A stretch of 6,602 nt of DNA, taken from contig JAEXXY010000190.1 of NCBI GenBank assembly GCA_023451855.1, forward strand, positions 1-6,602, given 5' to 3'. The stretch is from Actinomycetes bacterium (GTDB lineage: Bacteria; Actinomycetota; Actinomycetes; Actinomycetales; Dermatophilaceae). The notes under the pieces were generated by a model. The model saw nothing but the letters and a program-made list of their open reading frames with translations, was not told where the DNA came from and ran no database searches. Below are positions 5,379-6,602 of the stretch, one piece after another; the stretch's first letter is position 1; every line of letters begins with the position of its first letter. The translations under genes and the position numbers were made by a program.

Positions 5379-5398
5379 GTCTTTACCGCGTCTTTACC
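5379..5398 (+). repeat. Direct repeat GTCTTTACC, two copies, 11-bp period
   Basis: GTCTTTACC occurs at 5379-5387 and 5390-5398, one helical turn apart, ending 7 bp before the -35 of the flgN promoter. The T-rich core stands out from its surroundings. It may be an activator site or part of a second promoter; this is inference. Confidence 0.4.
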
Positions 5399-5405
5399 CG
5401 GGACC

Positions 5406-5432
5406 TAATCCGTCCCGGCCCGCTGCCGATAG
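5406..5432 (+). promoter_or_regulatory. Sigma-28 (FliA/WhiG-type) promoter of flgN-flgK
   Basis: TAAT (5406-5409), 15-nt spacer, then GCCGATAG (5425-5432). The -10 flanks (CTGCCGA(T/C)AG followed by TGG) are shared with the fliC promoter. The predicted start is about 5438-5439. Confidence 0.85.
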
Positions 5433-5446
5433 TGGAGACTGACGGT

Positions 5447-5465
5447 GCGGACTGCGCCGGTCCGC
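5447..5465 (+). promoter_or_regulatory. 5' leader hairpin of flgN mRNA
   Basis: GCGGAC (5447-5452) pairs perfectly with GTCCGC (5460-5465) around a 7-nt loop, about 8 nt after the predicted start. Unlike the fliC and flgB leader hairpins, its GGA is in the stem, not the loop. If transcription starts as predicted it lies in the untranslated leader. Confidence 0.35.
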
Positions 5466-5492
5466 GACGTCTGTTGGATGGGGGAAGCTCGA

Positions 5493-6017
5493 GTGGATGG
5501 CGGGGCTCGAAAGACCGGGGACGGCGGCTCCGGGGCGACAGTTCAGGACCTGTCGGCCCTGCTCTGGTACGAGCGTGAGCTCCTCGACCTGTTGACCTTC
5601 AAGCTCGAGGAGGAGCAGCTGCTCCTCACGGCGGGCAAGACGCGTTGGCTCTCGCACGCGACGCGCGAGGTCGAGCAGGTGCTCGAGCGGCTGCGCGTCG
5701 CCGGCCTCGAACGAGCCGCTGCCGCAGCGGCGGTCGCACACGAGTGGGGGCTGCCGGAGGACGCCAGCCTGCGCGACCTCGCGGCCGGCGCCACCGAGGC
5801 GGCCTGGGCCGACATCCTGTCGGCGCACCTCACGGCCATGACCGACCAGTCCGCCGCGATCCGCCAGCTGCGCGACGCCAACGCCCAGTTCCTCAGGGCC
5901 GCAGCACGATCCACGCAGGAGACGCTCGCGACGACCGACGCGGCAGCGACGACCTACGACTCGCAGGGGCGGGCGGCCGCGCACGGCGAGGCGCACCTGT
6001 TCGACCGCAACCTCTGA
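5493..6017 (+). CDS. flgN: FlgN-family flagellar export chaperone
   Basis: FlgN is the cytoplasmic chaperone that escorts the hook-filament junction proteins FlgK and FlgL to the export apparatus. The product shows a FlgN-like N-terminal helix, LSALLWYERELLDLLTFKLEEEQLLL, then further helices with VEQVLERLRVAGLERAAA, DILSAHLTAMTDQSAAIRQLRDANAQF and a polar C-terminus. No signal peptide or membrane segment is seen. The start is uncertain: I give the GTG at 5493 (174 residues), with a G-rich GGGGGAAG 5 nt upstream. ATG 5478 or GTG 5445 are in-frame alternatives, but codons before about 5520 have poor third-position GC, so the extra N-terminus is doubtful, and 5445 would leave almost no leader. 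The gene sits directly before flgK and follows a sigma-28-type promoter. Confidence 0.88.
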   Translation: MDGGARKTGDGGSGATVQDLSALLWYERELLDLLTFKLEEEQLLLTAGKTRWLSHATREVEQVLERLRVAGLERAAAAAAVAHEWGLPEDASLRDLAAGATEAAWADILSAHLTAMTDQSAAIRQLRDANAQFLRAAARSTQETLATTDAAATTYDSQGRAAAHGEAHLFDRNL

Positions 6018-6027
6018 CCTGCCTCGC

Positions 6028-6072
6028 GACCAGACCTCCCGACCAGACCTCCCGACCAGACCTCCCACCAGA
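6028..6072 (+). repeat. 13-bp tandem repeat in the flgN-flgK gap
   Basis: GACCAGACCTCCC is repeated perfectly three times (6028-6040, 6041-6053, 6054-6066), followed by a partial copy, ACCAGA (6067-6072). A degenerate unit may precede it at 6016-6027. It fills nearly all of the 64-nt gap and abuts the flgK ribosome binding site AAGGG. The period equals that of the array at 1919-2021, though the units differ in sequence. Confidence 0.9.
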
Positions 6073-6081
6073 AGGGTCACC

Positions 6082-6602
6082 ATGAGCACCTTCGGCGCCC
6101 TGAACACCGCCTACCGCGGGCTGTCGGCGGCCCAGCAGGCCATGGACCTCGCCGGTCACAACGTCGCCAACGTCGGCACCGACGGCTACACGCGCCAGCG
6201 CATCGAGCAGTCCTCGGTCGGCGCTCCGGCGCCCATGTGGCCCGGCGCCACGGGTCCCCAGGCCGGACAAGGCGTCTCGGTCGACCGCATCGCCCGTCTC
6301 GGCAACGCGCTGCTCGACGCGTCGGTGCGCACCACCGCCTCCTCGGCCGGGTACACGGCACAGCGCTCGGCGGCCTTCGACCGCATCGAGGCGACCCTCC
6401 GCGAGCCCGGCAGCGACGGGCTCTCGACGCGTCTGCAGGCGTTCTGGGCGGCGTGGCAGGACGTCGCCAACCACCCCGGCGAGGCGGGAGCGGCGAGCGC
6501 GCTGCTCAGCGCCGCGGGTCAGCTGGCCACGACGCTGAGCAGCGGGCGCGCATCCCTCGAGGCCCAGTGGAACGACACCGCGACCGACACTCGGCGCATG
6601 GT
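6082..6602 (+). CDS. flgK: Flagellar hook-associated protein FlgK (HAP1), N-terminal part
   Basis: FlgK is the hook-filament junction protein exported with the help of FlgN. The 173 codons visible start MSTFGALNTAYRGLSAAQQA and contain the axial-family motif HNVANVGTDGYTRQR (26-40). A GPQAGQGVSVDRIARLGNAL block follows, and then FWAAWQDVANHPGEAGAASA, characteristic of FlgK. The gene is truncated by the right edge; the family is generally well over 400 residues. The ATG at 6082-6084 has AAGGG 5 nt upstream, directly after the 13-bp repeats. No separate promoter is seen, so it is probably co-transcribed with flgN. In related clusters flgL, fliW and csrA often follow, but none can be seen here. 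Confidence 0.96.
   Translation, partial: MSTFGALNTAYRGLSAAQQAMDLAGHNVANVGTDGYTRQRIEQSSVGAPAPMWPGATGPQAGQGVSVDRIARLGNALLDASVRTTASSAGYTAQRSAAFDRIEATLREPGSDGLSTRLQAFWAAWQDVANHPGEAGAASALLSAAGQLATTLSSGRASLEAQWNDTATDTRRM

Noticed and set aside
1..6602. tRNA, rRNA, insertion sequence, toxin-antitoxin or other accessory system
   Set aside because: Nothing beyond flagellar genes and their control regions was recognisable, and coding density leaves no room for such a system.

Overview
This window is part of a flagellar gene cluster from a high-GC, Gram-positive-type (actinobacterial) genome. Evidence for the host is the strong G/C bias at third codon positions, frequent GTG starts (and one probable TTG), and the gene order fliC-fliD-fliS-small gene-flgB-flgC-fliE-fliF, with flgN-flgK divergent. 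This order resembles motile actinobacteria; I cannot name the genus from this sequence.

Layout. Positions 1-5201 are read on the minus strand. Going leftwards, the order is flagellin fliC (4365-5201), a long GC-rich hairpin terminator (4297-4337), filament cap fliD (2829-4238), flagellin chaperone fliS (2308-2817) and a small helical FliT-like gene (2001-2315). Next come a 13-bp tandem-repeat array (1919-2021) and a promoter (1861-1888). After the promoter lie the translationally coupled rod/MS-ring genes flgB-flgC-fliE-fliF; fliF runs off the left edge. A 291-bp divergent control region (5202-5492) follows fliC. The plus strand then carries flgN (5493-6017), a second 13-bp repeat array (6028-6072) and flgK (6082 to the right edge, partial).

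The genes cover two stages of flagellum assembly. FliF, FliE, FlgB and FlgC build the MS ring and proximal rod. FlgN chaperones the hook-filament junction protein FlgK, FliS chaperones flagellin, FliD caps the filament and FliC forms it.

The most interesting material is regulatory. Three promoters share one architecture, TAA(C/T)-N15-GCCGA(T/C)AG, the pattern of FliA/WhiG-family (sigma-28) promoters. They precede fliC, flgN and flgB, so early basal-body genes and late filament genes appear to be under the same sigma factor. Each predicted transcript starts with a small GC-rich hairpin. In fliC and flgB the hairpin loop displays ACGGA, and the fliC leader has a second CANGGANG match over its ribosome binding site, the layout expected of a CsrA-repressed flagellin leader. 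No mobile element, CRISPR array or RNA gene was seen, and I do not see a wholly new system.
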